NCBI RefSeq assembly: GCF_008933155.1
Contig: NZ_WBVP01000010.1
Coordinates: forward strand, 1 to 64,000
Direction of reading: 5' to 3'
From: Aliivibrio finisterrensis
GTDB lineage: Bacteria; Pseudomonadota; Gammaproteobacteria; Enterobacterales; Vibrionaceae
DNA length: 64,000 bases
The notes under the pieces were generated by a model that did not search any database, was not told the origin of the DNA, and worked only from the letters and a program-made list of their open reading frames with translations. A program made the translations under genes and the position numbers. Below, piece after piece: positions 28,450-37,366 of this stretch; the stretch's first letter is position 1, and each line of letters starts with the position of its first letter.

Positions 28450-28848
28450 ATGTCTAAATCGAATCATTGCCCATGTGGTACTAAAAAAAATTATTCAGTG
28501 TGTTGTGAGCCTCTCCACAACAACCATGCTTTAGCAATAACACCAGAGTTATTGATGCGTTCACGCTACAGTGCTCATGTAAAGAAACTTACTCAATATA
28601 TTATTGATACTTATCACCCCACTTGTAACGCCGAAGAGTTTAGGGAAGGTATTGAAGATTCAATCCAACTCGATTGGCGTAAGTTAAAAGTAATCTCTGC
28701 ATACCTATCTGATCAAATTGATAATGAAGGTTTTGTCTCATTTAAAGGAACCTATTCTGAAGATGGTCAATTACATCAATTAAAAGAACACTCTCGTTTT
28801 TTAAAGGAAAATGGTAAGTGGTATTATATTGATGGTGAAGTGGAATAA
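28450..28848 (+). CDS. ychJ: YchJ family protein with SEC-C zinc motif (UPF0225)
   Basis: A 132-residue protein of the YchJ family, function unknown. The N-terminal SEC-C motif CPCGTKKNYSVCC (residues 8-20) is the zinc-binding motif also found at the SecA C terminus. The rest (about 30-130) is an NTF2-like fold domain with the conserved MRSRYSAHV stretch near residues 38-46. I chose the ATG giving MSKSNHC because the motif then lies at the N terminus as in the family; an upstream ATG overlaps the EAL-HDOD gene. It has a terminator directly behind. Confidence 0.85.
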   Translation: MSKSNHCPCGTKKNYSVCCEPLHNNHALAITPELLMRSRYSAHVKKLTQYIIDTYHPTCNAEEFREGIEDSIQLDWRKLKVISAYLSDQIDNEGFVSFKGTYSEDGQLHQLKEHSRFLKENGKWYYIDGEVE

Positions 28849-28877
28849 CCTAATTGAACATGCGCACTAAAAATAAC

Positions 28878-28903
28878 AGCCTGATTACTTATCAGGCTTT
28901 TTT
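28878..28903 (+). terminator. Intrinsic terminator after ychJ-like gene
   Basis: Perfect 8-bp stem AGCCTGAT/ATCAGGCT with a 5-base loop and six T residues. Confidence 0.88.
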
Positions 28904-28920
28904 ATGTTTGTATAAATAAA

Positions 28921-29071
28921 AGTAATACCATTCTTGATAAGTCGTTGTTCAGATAATTGCGTAGGAAAAATCGATTAGAACAAGGCATAAATTACAGTAA
29001 CTAGTGGGTCTAATTACAAAATTTATAACGCAGATATAATCGATTTTAACAAGCAAGAATGATCAAATACT
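28921..29071. repeat. Large imperfect inverted repeat, MITE-like
   Basis: About 150 bases that fold back on themselves. There is a perfect 11-bp inverted pair AAAATCGATTA (28967) / TAATCGATTTT (29037) and a perfect 8-bp outer pair CATTCTTG (28929) / CAAGAATG (29054), with further partial pairing toward the centre near 29005. It contains no gene. The size and self-complementarity fit a non-autonomous miniature element or a structured intergenic repeat. It sits between two terminators, a tolerated site. Confidence 0.5.
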
Positions 29072-29146
29072 TATATAGATTGGTCTAAGAGCTTAGGCGA
29101 CATTACCATCATCTACTATTGATTAAGATCCCTTTATTTAGGTATA

Positions 29147-29176
29147 AAAAAACGAGAACCACCAGGCTCTCGTTTC
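29147..29176 (-). terminator. Intrinsic terminator of the NSS transporter gene
   Basis: Read on the minus strand: AACGAGA/TCTCGTT stem with a 10-base loop, followed by a run of T residues. Confidence 0.8.
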
Positions 29177-29204
29177 TATTTATTTCTTTACTGGTTATCT
29201 CAAA

Positions 29205-30629
29205 TTAAAACTTCTTCGAGATTAACGCTGATCCAGCAATAATAGCTACACCTAGTAGCATGATAGGGCCTTTACCACTATCAAAACCAGATGAGATACC
29301 CATTAATGCTACGATTGCGATTGCAACAGGGATAATGTACTTAACTAAAGCGTACCATAAGCCGAACAGTGGGAACTTCACTTCGCCGCCGTTGGTCACT
29401 TCATTTTCTAAATCTTCACGCTTCAATCTCCAGCCAGCAAAGATACATACCAACATACCTCCTACCGCTAAGAAGATCTTATCTGTTAGAAGATCGAAGA
29501 TATCAAATGCACCAGTATCAAACAATGTTGGCCCAACACCACCTAAAGATAGTGAAGCAAATATACATAGAATTGCCATCACTGAACTTGCAGTAATAAC
29601 CGCTTTAATTCGTGATAAACCTTTCTCATCAATTAAGTAAGAAACCACAACTTCCAGTAATGAAACAGAAGATGTTAATGCAGCCACACTTAAACCAATG
29701 AAGAACATCAATGCAAGTAAAAGACCAATAACACCACCCATTTCAGCAAACAGCTGAGGTACAACTACAAATACAAGACCTGGGCCTGCTGTTGGTGCCA
29801 TACCAAACGCAAACATTGCAGGAAACATTGCTACACCAGCAAGGATCGCAACACCCGTATCCATTGCTGTAACCATTGCCGTTGTTTGAACTAGGTTCTC
29901 TTTCTTCTTCAGATAAGAGCCGTACGTCATCATACAACCCATACCAAGAGATAATGAGAAGAATGCTTGACCAAGCGCGGCAAGAATAACGTTACTATCA
30001 ATTTTAGAAAAATCAGGACTGAACAAGAATTCAAGACCCGCCATCGCTCCAGGGAGCATTAGTCCTTTAACAGAAACAATAATCAGGATAATGAAAAGTA
30101 ACGGCATTAATACCTTGCCAGCTTTTTCAATACCGCCTGAAATACCCTTCATTACGATAACGATGTTTAGAAGTAAATATACAGCCATCCACATTAACGG
30201 TTGAACCGGATCAGAAATGAATCCACCGAAACTATCACCAATCGCCTCAGGAGCATCTAAAAGACCTGCCCCTACTTTACCGATATAAGCAATTGCCCAA
30301 CCACCTACAACCGGGTAAAAGCCCATGATTAATAAGCCACTAGCTACACCAATCACACCAGCAAACGTCCAACGACGATCCGTCGACTTAAATGCACCAA
30401 CTGCCGATTTTTGAGTACGACGACCGATAGCAAACTCGGTTAGCATTACGCTAAAACCAATAAAAATCACAAAGAATAGATAAATAGCAACAAATGCACC
30501 ACCACCATTCTCACCCGCTGTATATGGAAATTTCCAAATATTACCTAGACCAACAGCAGAACCTGCTGCAGCCATTACAAATCCTAATTTTGAACCCCAG
30601 GTATCACGGGGCTTAGTGGTATTACTCAT
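29205..30629 (-). CDS. Sodium-dependent transporter of the NSS (SNF) family
   Basis: LeuT-fold Na+-coupled symporter of the neurotransmitter:sodium symporter family, 474 residues, 11-12 hydrophobic segments. The hallmark of helix 1, GSAVGLGNIWKFPY with the unwound Na+/substrate-binding stretch, is at about residues 22-35. The start is set at the ATG giving MSNTTKPRDTWGSKLG, because this RDxWGS N terminus is typical of the family; an in-frame ATG 42 bases upstream would add an unrelated extension. The substrate is probably an amino acid (aromatic or small neutral) but cannot be assigned. It is monocistronic and divergent from the cardiolipin synthase gene. Confidence 0.88.
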   Translation of the reverse strand: MSNTTKPRDTWGSKLGFVMAAAGSAVGLGNIWKFPYTAGENGGGAFVAIYLFFVIFIGFSVMLTEFAIGRRTQKSAVGAFKSTDRRWTFAGVIGVASGLLIMGFYPVVGGWAIAYIGKVGAGLLDAPEAIGDSFGGFISDPVQPLMWMAVYLLLNIVIVMKGISGGIEKAGKVLMPLLFIILIIVSVKGLMLPGAMAGLEFLFSPDFSKIDSNVILAALGQAFFSLSLGMGCMMTYGSYLKKKENLVQTTAMVTAMDTGVAILAGVAMFPAMFAFGMAPTAGPGLVFVVVPQLFAEMGGVIGLLLALMFFIGLSVAALTSSVSLLEVVVSYLIDEKGLSRIKAVITASSVMAILCIFASLSLGGVGPTLFDTGAFDIFDLLTDKIFLAVGGMLVCIFAGWRLKREDLENEVTNGGEVKFPLFGLWYALVKYIIPVAIAIVALMGISSGFDSGKGPIMLLGVAIIAGSALISKKF

Positions 30630-30941
30630 AGCCACAAATTCTCCAAATATTCTATATTGTTGTGTATGCACTGTGTTTATATATGAGCATCAAAATGGTG
30701 TATAAAATTATGTACACTCTAAAATTGTTGAATTACGCTCAATATTTGCAAGTAAAACAGTTTGAGAATAAAATTGAAACCCCAGCGATCATATTTTTTA
30801 ACGTACAACCCTCTTTTTTAACTTAAGTGTTTACAAAACCATCAATACGCTTTATTTTGTAAATATTTTGCTTATACCCTACTTATTTCCTTCGACTCCT
30901 GATTTAATATAGATTAACTTACCACTCTGCGATCAAGGTTA

Positions 30942-32396
30942 ATGGATAAATTTTATCAAGCGCTTACTCTTATCGGTTTCATCTTATATTGGTTATTAGT
31001 AGCAGGTGTAACTATACGTGTAGTTTTCAAACCAAGACCTGTTGCCGTCTCACTTGCCTGGTTAATGATCATATATATCATTCCTGTTCTTGGTGTAATC
31101 GCCTACTTTCTGATCGGTGAGTTAAACTTAGGACGAACAAGGGGGGAGCGTGCAAAGGCTATGTTTATGCCTTATGAGGAGTGGTTCGCACAAATCCACC
31201 ATTGTCAACACCATCAACCACAATCAATCTCTCATCGAATTTCGTCAATACATAATCTCTGCTCAAATCGGGTAGGCATACCCGCTCTCAGTGGAGATAC
31301 TTTATCTTTACTCAATACGCCATCAGAGATCCTCACTGCTATTGTTCGTGACATTGAAAATGCAGAACATGAAATCAATATGGAATTTTACATTTGGCAT
31401 CATGGTGGATTAGCGGACAGCGTTGCTAGTGCATTAATCAAAGCAGCAAAGCGAGGAGTAACAGTTAACGTGCTTTTGGATTCGGCAGGTAGCATGGAAT
31501 TTTTCAAAAGTCATTGGCCAAAGCTGCTTAAAGATTCAGGTGTTAACCTAGTAGAAGCATTAAGTGTAAGTCCATTTCGTATGTTCTTCCGTCGACTGGA
31601 TCTACGCCTACACCGTAAAATTGTGGTTATCGATAATAAGGTGGCTTACACTGGCTCAATGAATCTCGTCGATCCACAATACTTCAAACAAAACTCAGGA
31701 GTTGGGCAATGGGTTGACGTTATGATCCGCATTACAGGTCCTAACGTTGCTGTTTTAAATACGATTCATGCCTGGGACTGGGAAGTAGAAACAGGGAAGC
31801 GTGAATTACCAGCCCTACCTGAATGCACAATATCGATTGACCCATTTAACCATACTACACAAGTTGTTCCATCGGGCCCTGGGATGCCTGACGATATTAT
31901 TCAACAAGTTTTGATTACCACGATTAATCAAGCAAGAAAATCAATCACCATCACTACCCCTTATTTTGTACCGAGTGAAATATTACTACATACATTACGA
32001 ACTACGGCTCATCGTGGTATAGAGGTAAAACTGATTTTACCAAAGAAAAATGACTCTTTAATGGTCAGTTGGGCATCTAAATCATTTTTTGAAACGCTAT
32101 TAAAAGCAGGCGTTCATATTTATGAGTTTAATGGCGGTCTGCTACATACGAAATCAGTAGTGATTGATGATAGCTATTGCATTATTGGTACCGTAAATTT
32201 AGATATGCGTAGCTTTGGGTTAAATTTTGAAGTCAGTTTGATCGTTGATGACCCTGAATTTACCAAACAATTATCACAGCTATTACACGGTTATCTAGAA
32301 CAATCTACCCAGATAGAACTCGCAATATGGCAACAGCGCAACTTACCTCATCGCTTTACTGAACGCTTCTTTTCAATGTTCAGCCCTCTACTTTAA
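30942..32396 (+). CDS. clsA: Cardiolipin synthase
   Basis: Phospholipase D-superfamily enzyme that condenses phosphatidylglycerol to cardiolipin in the inner membrane, 484 residues. Two N-terminal membrane helices (about 7-30 and 37-57) are followed by two PLD domains with HKD motifs: HRKIVVIDN near residues 223-231 and HTKSVVIDD near 402-410. Length and topology match ClsA and not the shorter ClsB/ClsC. AAGG lies before the ATG. It converges on folE with a shared terminator. Confidence 0.93.
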   Translation: MDKFYQALTLIGFILYWLLVAGVTIRVVFKPRPVAVSLAWLMIIYIIPVLGVIAYFLIGELNLGRTRGERAKAMFMPYEEWFAQIHHCQHHQPQSISHRISSIHNLCSNRVGIPALSGDTLSLLNTPSEILTAIVRDIENAEHEINMEFYIWHHGGLADSVASALIKAAKRGVTVNVLLDSAGSMEFFKSHWPKLLKDSGVNLVEALSVSPFRMFFRRLDLRLHRKIVVIDNKVAYTGSMNLVDPQYFKQNSGVGQWVDVMIRITGPNVAVLNTIHAWDWEVETGKRELPALPECTISIDPFNHTTQVVPSGPGMPDDIIQQVLITTINQARKSITITTPYFVPSEILLHTLRTTAHRGIEVKLILPKKNDSLMVSWASKSFFETLLKAGVHIYEFNGGLLHTKSVVIDDSYCIIGTVNLDMRSFGLNFEVSLIVDDPEFTKQLSQLLHGYLEQSTQIELAIWQQRNLPHRFTERFFSMFSPLL

Positions 32397-32412
32397 AAAT
32401 ACACAATAAAAT

Positions 32413-32449
32413 AAGCCAGTGCCTTATTAGCTAAGTCACTGGCTTTTCT
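32413..32449. terminator. Terminator between clsA and folE
   Basis: Perfect stem AAGCCAGTG/CACTGGCTT with a 15-base loop and a short T tract on the plus strand. It may act for both converging genes. Confidence 0.75.
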
Positions 32450-32468
32450 GTCTACATTAAAATGATAT

Positions 32469-33122
32469 TTAACGAATACCGCTTAAAAACTCATGTCTTG
32501 TTGCTGGATTTCTCTTAAAGATCCCACCAAGCGCTGTCGTAGTCGTACTACTTGTTGCATCCATAATACCACGAGACTTAACACAATAGTGTGTCGCTTC
32601 CATTGTAACAGCCACATCATCACTGCCTAATAGGGTCTGTAAAGCCACTAATATTTGTTGAGTCATACGCTCTTGTACTTGAGGGCGTTGAGCAAAAAAT
32701 CGAACAATGCGGTTGATTTTAGATAATCCGATGATCTTTCCACGCGGGATATAAGCAACCGTAGCTTTACCATCAATCGTCACTAGATGATGCTCACAAG
32801 TACTGGTTAGCGTAATATCGTTAACGCGCACCATTTCATCACAATTCATTTTATTTTCGATCACTGTGATTTTCGGAAAATTTGCATAATCTAAACCAGA
32901 GAAAATCTCATCCACATACATCTTTGCAATACGGTGTGGTGTTTCCTCTAAGCTATCATCACTAAGATCAAGGCTTAATAGCGTTAGGATTTCACGCATA
33001 TGAACTTCAATGCGCTCTTTTTTTTCTTCTCGACTAACACCATTTTCTTTCATTGGCGTCTCAAGACCACGTGCAACAAGGGCATCACGCACTAATACGG
33101 CTGATTCACTAAGTGATGACAT
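32469..33122 (-). CDS. folE: GTP cyclohydrolase I
   Basis: Converts GTP to 7,8-dihydroneopterin triphosphate, the first step of folate synthesis. 217 residues from the ATG giving [13 protein letters not shown], which has GGAG six bases upstream; an in-frame TTG 12 bases earlier is not needed. Zinc and catalytic motifs are visible: TSTCEHHL near 105-112 (Cys and His zinc ligands), the [10 protein letters not shown] signature, and [10 protein letters not shown] with the second zinc Cys near 178-187. It is divergent from moeA with 154 bases between, close to folE-moeA-moeB arrangements seen in other gammaproteobacteria. Confidence 0.95.
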   Translation of the reverse strand: MSSLSESAVLVRDALVARGLETPMKENGVSREEKKERIEVHMREILTLLSLDLSDDSLEETPHRIAKMYVDEIFSGLDYANFPKITVIENKMNCDEMVRVNDITLTSTCEHHLVTIDGKATVAYIPRGKIIGLSKINRIVRFFAQRPQVQERMTQQILVALQTLLGSDDVAVTMEATHYCVKSRGIMDATSSTTTTALGGIFKRNPATRHEFLSGIR

Positions 33123-33276
33123 CGTATACTCCAAAATTCCATAATCAATTGAACTTCGCTAAGGATACCTGCTCTGTCAAATAAATACACCCTGATTTTA
33201 TTAGGTCTATTAGATGTTAAAGGTCAAAATATGGTAATGTTCAATCATTATTACGATTAATGTAGAGAGTACCCTA

Positions 33277-34521
33277 ATGGATTGCTGCGCAACTCAAGGT
33301 TTAATTCCAGTAGAAACCGCTTTAGAAACCTTATTATCTCAAGTTTCTCCAGTATCACAGACCCATTCTTTAGCGCTTGCTGACGCAATTGGCTTTGTAT
33401 TAGCTGAAGATATTCGTTCTCCTATTAATGTTCCCCCATTTGCTAATTCGGCAATGGACGGTTATGCGGTACGTATTGCAGATTTAGAGCAATCTTTAAC
33501 CTTACCTGTCGCTGGTAAGTCTTTTGCTGGTGTGCCATTTGAAGGTGAATGGCAAACACAAACTACCATTCGCATTATGACAGGAGCTAAAATCCCTGAA
33601 GGCTGTGATGCGGTGATTATGCAAGAATTAACAGCAGAATCAGATGCCGGCATTACCTTTGAACTTAATCTTGCAGATGTAAAACCACAGGCGAACATTC
33701 GTCCGATTGGTGACGATGTATCTCAAGGTCAAACTGTCCTTGCTAAAGGTCATCGTTTAACGCCACGCGACATTCCGTTAATTGCATCATTAGGTATTAA
33801 TGATATTCACGTAGTAAATAAGCCAAAAGTCGCTTTCTTCTCAACAGGTGACGAGCTTAAGCCCCTTGGCCAACCACTAGAAGATGGTCAAATCTACGAC
33901 AGTAATCGCTACGGTATTAAAGTATTAATTGAACGTTTTGGTTGCGAAGCGATCGATCTTGGTATTATCCCTGATTGCCCAGAAACACTAAAAGAAGTAT
34001 TCTTAAAAGCTAACAAAGAAGCCGATGTTGTTGTTACTTCTGGCGGCGTAAGTGTTGGCGAAGCGGATTATACTAAAGATATTTTGGATGAATTAGGTCA
34101 GATCGGTTTTTGGAAATTGGCGATTAAACCAGGCAAACCTTTTGCGTTTGGCCAGTTACCTAACGCTTACTTCTGTGGTTTACCTGGAAACCCAGTATCA
34201 GCAATGTTAACCATGTATGTACTTGTACAGCCAATGCTTGCAAAACTTGCGGGCCATACAAAATGGGAAGCACCAAAATCAATCCCTGCAAAAGCAACAT
34301 CTGCATTTAAAAAACACCCTGGCCGTACTGACTATCAACGTGGCATTTATTCTATTAATGAACAAGGCCAATTTGAGGTATCGACGACTGGTAATCAAGG
34401 TTCTGGTGCCTTCAGTTCAATGAGTGTTGCCAATTGCTTCGTCGTATTAGAACGTGAGCGTGGCCGTGTTGAAGCGGATGAAACGGTTAACATCGAACTT
34501 TTCAACGCATCACTATACTAA
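33277..34521 (+). CDS. moeA: Molybdopterin molybdenumtransferase MoeA
   Basis: Inserts molybdate into adenylylated molybdopterin to finish Moco. 414 residues (E. coli 411). The N-terminal MoeA signature PFANSAMDGYAVR (about 50-62) and MTGAKIPEGCDAVIMQE (about 103-119) are clear. The MoCF-type central domain carries FFSTGDELKP (about 188-197) and TSGGVSVGEADY (about 252-263). Ten bases separate its stop from the moeB ATG, so the two form an operon. Confidence 0.96.
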   Translation: MDCCATQGLIPVETALETLLSQVSPVSQTHSLALADAIGFVLAEDIRSPINVPPFANSAMDGYAVRIADLEQSLTLPVAGKSFAGVPFEGEWQTQTTIRIMTGAKIPEGCDAVIMQELTAESDAGITFELNLADVKPQANIRPIGDDVSQGQTVLAKGHRLTPRDIPLIASLGINDIHVVNKPKVAFFSTGDELKPLGQPLEDGQIYDSNRYGIKVLIERFGCEAIDLGIIPDCPETLKEVFLKANKEADVVVTSGGVSVGEADYTKDILDELGQIGFWKLAIKPGKPFAFGQLPNAYFCGLPGNPVSAMLTMYVLVQPMLAKLAGHTKWEAPKSIPAKATSAFKKHPGRTDYQRGIYSINEQGQFEVSTTGNQGSGAFSSMSVANCFVVLERERGRVEADETVNIELFNASLY

Positions 34522-34531
34522 GAGCTTATTC

Positions 34532-35281
34532 ATGAGTGAATTAACTGATAATGAAATGCTTCGTTATAACCGTCAGATCATCTTACGTAATTTTGATTTT
34601 GATGGCCAAGAAGCATTAAAAGCAAGCTCTATACTTATTATTGGTGCCGGTGGCCTAGGTTGCGCATCCAGTCAATATTTAGCAGCGGCGGGCATTGGAA
34701 ATCTGACTCTGGTTGATGATGACAGCGTTGAGCTTTCAAATCTTCAGCGACAAGTATTACACTGCGATGAAACTATCGGTGTAAAGAAAGTTGTATCTGC
34801 TAAAATGGCGTTAAATCGAATTAACCCAAACTGCCACATCAACACGGTAGATAAGCGTCTATCTGATGACGAGTTACGCTCATTAATTGCCTCTCATGAT
34901 CTTGTCCTTGATGGCACCGATAATGTCGATACACGTAACCAATTAAACCGATTATGTTTTGAATCTAAAACACCATTAGTTTCTGGTGCTGCAATTCGTA
35001 TGGAAGGTCAAGTCAGTGTTTATACTTATCAAGATGATGAGCCTTGCTACCAATGTTTAAGCAGCTTATTTGGCCAACAAGCATTAACTTGTGTAGAAGC
35101 GGGGGTAATGTCTCCTGTTGTTGGAATTATTGGCTCAGTCCAAGCCCTAGAAGCGATAAAAGTATTAGCCAATTACGGTCAACCTTTAATCAGTAAACTG
35201 CTAATTCTTGATGCCCTATCGATGAATTGGCGAGAAATGAAGTTGGCTAAAATGCCTAATTGCTCTGTTTGCAGTCATTAA
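34532..35281 (+). CDS. moeB: Molybdopterin-synthase adenylyltransferase MoeB
   Basis: E1-like enzyme that adenylates the C terminus of MoaD. 249 residues from the ATG giving MSELTDNEMLRYNRQI, which matches the usual MoeB N terminus and lies ten bases after moeA. The nucleotide-binding GAGGLGCASSQYLAAAGIG stretch is at about residues 38-56, the catalytic Asp in DGTDNVDTR near 130, and the structural zinc is held by two Cys pairs (CYQC near 172-175 and CSVC near 245-248). A strong terminator follows. Confidence 0.95.
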   Translation: MSELTDNEMLRYNRQIILRNFDFDGQEALKASSILIIGAGGLGCASSQYLAAAGIGNLTLVDDDSVELSNLQRQVLHCDETIGVKKVVSAKMALNRINPNCHINTVDKRLSDDELRSLIASHDLVLDGTDNVDTRNQLNRLCFESKTPLVSGAAIRMEGQVSVYTYQDDEPCYQCLSSLFGQQALTCVEAGVMSPVVGIIGSVQALEAIKVLANYGQPLISKLLILDALSMNWREMKLAKMPNCSVCSH

Positions 35282-35304
35282 AAACACATTTAATTATTTA
35301 TTTA

Positions 35305-35341
35305 AAGGCGGTGAAACCATAAAAGGTTACCGCCTTTTTTA
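35305..35341 (+). terminator. Intrinsic terminator of moeAB
   Basis: AAGGCGGT pairs with ACCGCCTT, extended by AACC/GGTT after a small bulge, followed by six T residues. Confidence 0.85.
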
Positions 35342-35455
35342 TTTTCAATGTCCATAAAATCCCCAATAAAAACAACTACAAATATAAACCTTCCCCCTCG
35401 AAATGGTAAGAATCAGAGTTAACCTTTCTTCTCATGTAATACACATTTAAGAAAA

Positions 35456-35473
35456 CTGAAATATAACTGTCAC
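35456..35473 (+). promoter_or_regulatory. Pho box of the pst operon
   Basis: CTGAAAT-ATAA-CTGTCAC matches the PhoB consensus CTGTCAT-N4-CTGTCAC at 12 of 14 positions. A possible -10 (TAAAGT) lies ten bases downstream, the usual distance for PhoB-activated promoters that lack a -35. It is 66 bases before the pstS start. Confidence 0.75.
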
Positions 35474-35538
35474 ATAATTTTCCTAAAGTGATCTCGTCAA
35501 CTTAATTACGGCATGAATGCCAGACAAAGGAAATGAAA

Positions 35539-36360
35539 ATGAAAAAGTCAGTAATCGGCGCACTAGCAATTATTAGTTCAGTAGTAGCAGCACCAACTTT
35601 AGCAAAGGAAACCATTTCTGCAGTAGGTTCAAGCAGTGTCACTCCTCTTATGGAAGTGTTTTCTGAAACTTACATGAAAGACCATTCAAACGTATTTATC
35701 GAAGTCCAAGGTCCAGGCTCCTCTGCTGGTGTAAAAGCAGCAAAAAATGGGTCTGCTGATTTAGGTATGTCTTCACGTAATCTAAAATCATCAGAAAAAG
35801 AACCAGCACTTAAAGAGCTGATTGTAGCCCATGATGGTATCGCTGTTGTAGTGAACCCAAGTAACAAACTTAAAGGGTTAACATCAGAGCAAGTAACGGC
35901 TATCTACAAAGGTGAAGTGAAAAACTGGAAGGAAGTAGGCGGCGCAGACAAACCTGTTGTTGTAATTACTCGTGATACTGCATCTGGTACTCGTGGTGCA
36001 TTTGAAGACATCATGAGCCTGAAGAAAAAAGTATCAGGCATGAAAGTATCAGCGATTTCACAACGAGCTCAAGTTGCTAACGGCAACGGTGCTCTAAAAA
36101 CAATGGTAGCAAGTAACCCATACGCAATTGGTTACATCTCTTTAGGTACTGTTGATAGCTCAGTACACGCGCTAGCAATTGATAATGTAGAGCCAAGTAT
36201 TGCAGATATCAAAAACGGCACATACAAAGTATCACGTCCATTCCTTGTTCTATACAAAGAAGGCCAACCATCAGCAGAAGCTCAAAAATTCCTTGATTGG
36301 ATGACAGCTGAAACCGCTCAAAACCTTGTTGAAAAGAAAGGCTACATCTCAGTTAACTAA
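35539..36360 (+). CDS. pstS: Phosphate ABC transporter substrate-binding protein PstS
   Basis: Periplasmic phosphate-binding protein, 273 residues from the ATG eight bases behind AAGG (a second ATG six bases earlier is too close to the ribosome binding site). Signal peptide to about residue 22 (TLAKE). Phosphate-contact stretches are visible: AVGSSSVTPLM near 27-37, GSADLGMSSR near 71-80, and TRDTASGTRGAFED near 146-159. It is the short PstS type common in vibrios. It is controlled by an upstream Pho box and followed by an intercistronic terminator, which should make it more abundant than PstCAB. Confidence 0.95.
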   Translation: MKKSVIGALAIISSVVAAPTLAKETISAVGSSSVTPLMEVFSETYMKDHSNVFIEVQGPGSSAGVKAAKNGSADLGMSSRNLKSSEKEPALKELIVAHDGIAVVVNPSNKLKGLTSEQVTAIYKGEVKNWKEVGGADKPVVVITRDTASGTRGAFEDIMSLKKKVSGMKVSAISQRAQVANGNGALKTMVASNPYAIGYISLGTVDSSVHALAIDNVEPSIADIKNGTYKVSRPFLVLYKEGQPSAEAQKFLDWMTAETAQNLVEKKGYISVN

Positions 36361-36372
36361 TTTCTACCCTAT

Positions 36373-36401
36373 TGCCTGACCTGCGAAGGTTGGGCATTTT
36401 T
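36373..36401 (+). terminator. Intercistronic terminator/attenuator between pstS and pstC
   Basis: TGCCTGACCT pairs with AGGTTGGGCA at all ten positions (two wobbles) with a GCGA loop, then five T residues. Placed inside the operon, it should lower expression of pstCAB relative to pstS. Confidence 0.75.
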
Positions 36402-36435
36402 CCATTTCGAATTTTTCGACATGTGAGTATTTATT

Positions 36436-37362
36436 ATGACCATCGCAATGAATAATCAAAATACAGAAAATCAAGTAAAAACATCTAACAGCCCATTACG
36501 AGAAAAGAAACGAGTAGATTGGAGAGAGCGCATTTTCCACGGTTTATTTTTAAGTTGTGCTGTTATTGGTATTGTTTCACTAGCGACTATCGCTTATTTC
36601 ATCATTAAAGAAAGTATCCCTGCATTTCAGCAAGCTGGTGTGAGTGGTATTGTATTAGGCCAAGATTGGTTGCCACCTGCACTGTATGGTGTTTTCACCA
36701 TGATCGTTGCCTCTGTTGTGTCTACTTTTGGCGCGGTATTAGTTGGGGTTCCCGTTGGTATTCTTACCGCTATTTTTATTGCTGAAATTGCACCTAAACG
36801 AGTCGCTGATATTATTCGTCCAGCCGTTGAACTTCTCGCGGGTATCCCATCAGTTGTCTATGGCTTCTTTGGCCTTGTTATTATTGTTCCATTAATTCAA
36901 GATATATTCCAAGTCCCTGCTGGTAACACTATTCTTGCTGGTATTATCGTTCTTGGTATCATGATTCTGCCAACGGTAATTGCGGTATCTGAAACATCCA
37001 TCCGTGCGGTTCCATCAACATACAGAGAAGGCTCACTGGCACTTGGCGCTTCTAAAATATTTACTATTTTCCGTATCCTTCTTCCTGCTGCTCGTTCAGG
37101 TATCATGACTGGTGTTATCCTTGGTATCGCTCGAGCGCTGGGTGAAACCATGGCAATCATCATGGTAATGGGTAACGCCCCAGCAATGCCGGAAGGAATT
37201 TTAGATTCAGCTCGAACATTAACCGCAAACATCGCAATTGAAATGTCATACGCAAGTGGCATTCACGCCAACGCCCTATACGCAACCGGTGTAGTATTGC
37301 TTGTATTTATCATGTCTCTTAATGGCATTCTTCTTTACTTAAACCGTGAAACAGCGAAATAA
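36436..37362 (+). CDS. pstC: Phosphate ABC transporter permease PstC
   Basis: Inner-membrane permease of the high-affinity phosphate importer, 308 residues with six hydrophobic segments, the first near 37-58. The permease loop contacting PstB is TYREGSLALGASKIFTIFRI near residues 195-214, and the charged Arg/Glu residues in helices that pass phosphate are present (ARALGETMAIIM near 233-244). It follows the pstS attenuator, and its stop is four bases before the pstA ATG. Confidence 0.95.
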   Translation: MTIAMNNQNTENQVKTSNSPLREKKRVDWRERIFHGLFLSCAVIGIVSLATIAYFIIKESIPAFQQAGVSGIVLGQDWLPPALYGVFTMIVASVVSTFGAVLVGVPVGILTAIFIAEIAPKRVADIIRPAVELLAGIPSVVYGFFGLVIIVPLIQDIFQVPAGNTILAGIIVLGIMILPTVIAVSETSIRAVPSTYREGSLALGASKIFTIFRILLPAARSGIMTGVILGIARALGETMAIIMVMGNAPAMPEGILDSARTLTANIAIEMSYASGIHANALYATGVVLLVFIMSLNGILLYLNRETAK

Positions 37363-37366
37363 GATC

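Noticed and set aside
29260-29640. 126-codon frame antisense to the NSS transporter gene
   Set aside because: Mirrors the codon structure of the real gene on the other strand; no start signals.
34454-34531. N-terminal extension of MoeB overlapping moeA
   Set aside because: The internal ATG at 34532 gives the family's normal N terminus and avoids a long overlap.
36897-37262. 121-codon frame antisense to pstC
   Set aside because: Shadow of a well-supported permease gene; no ribosome binding site.
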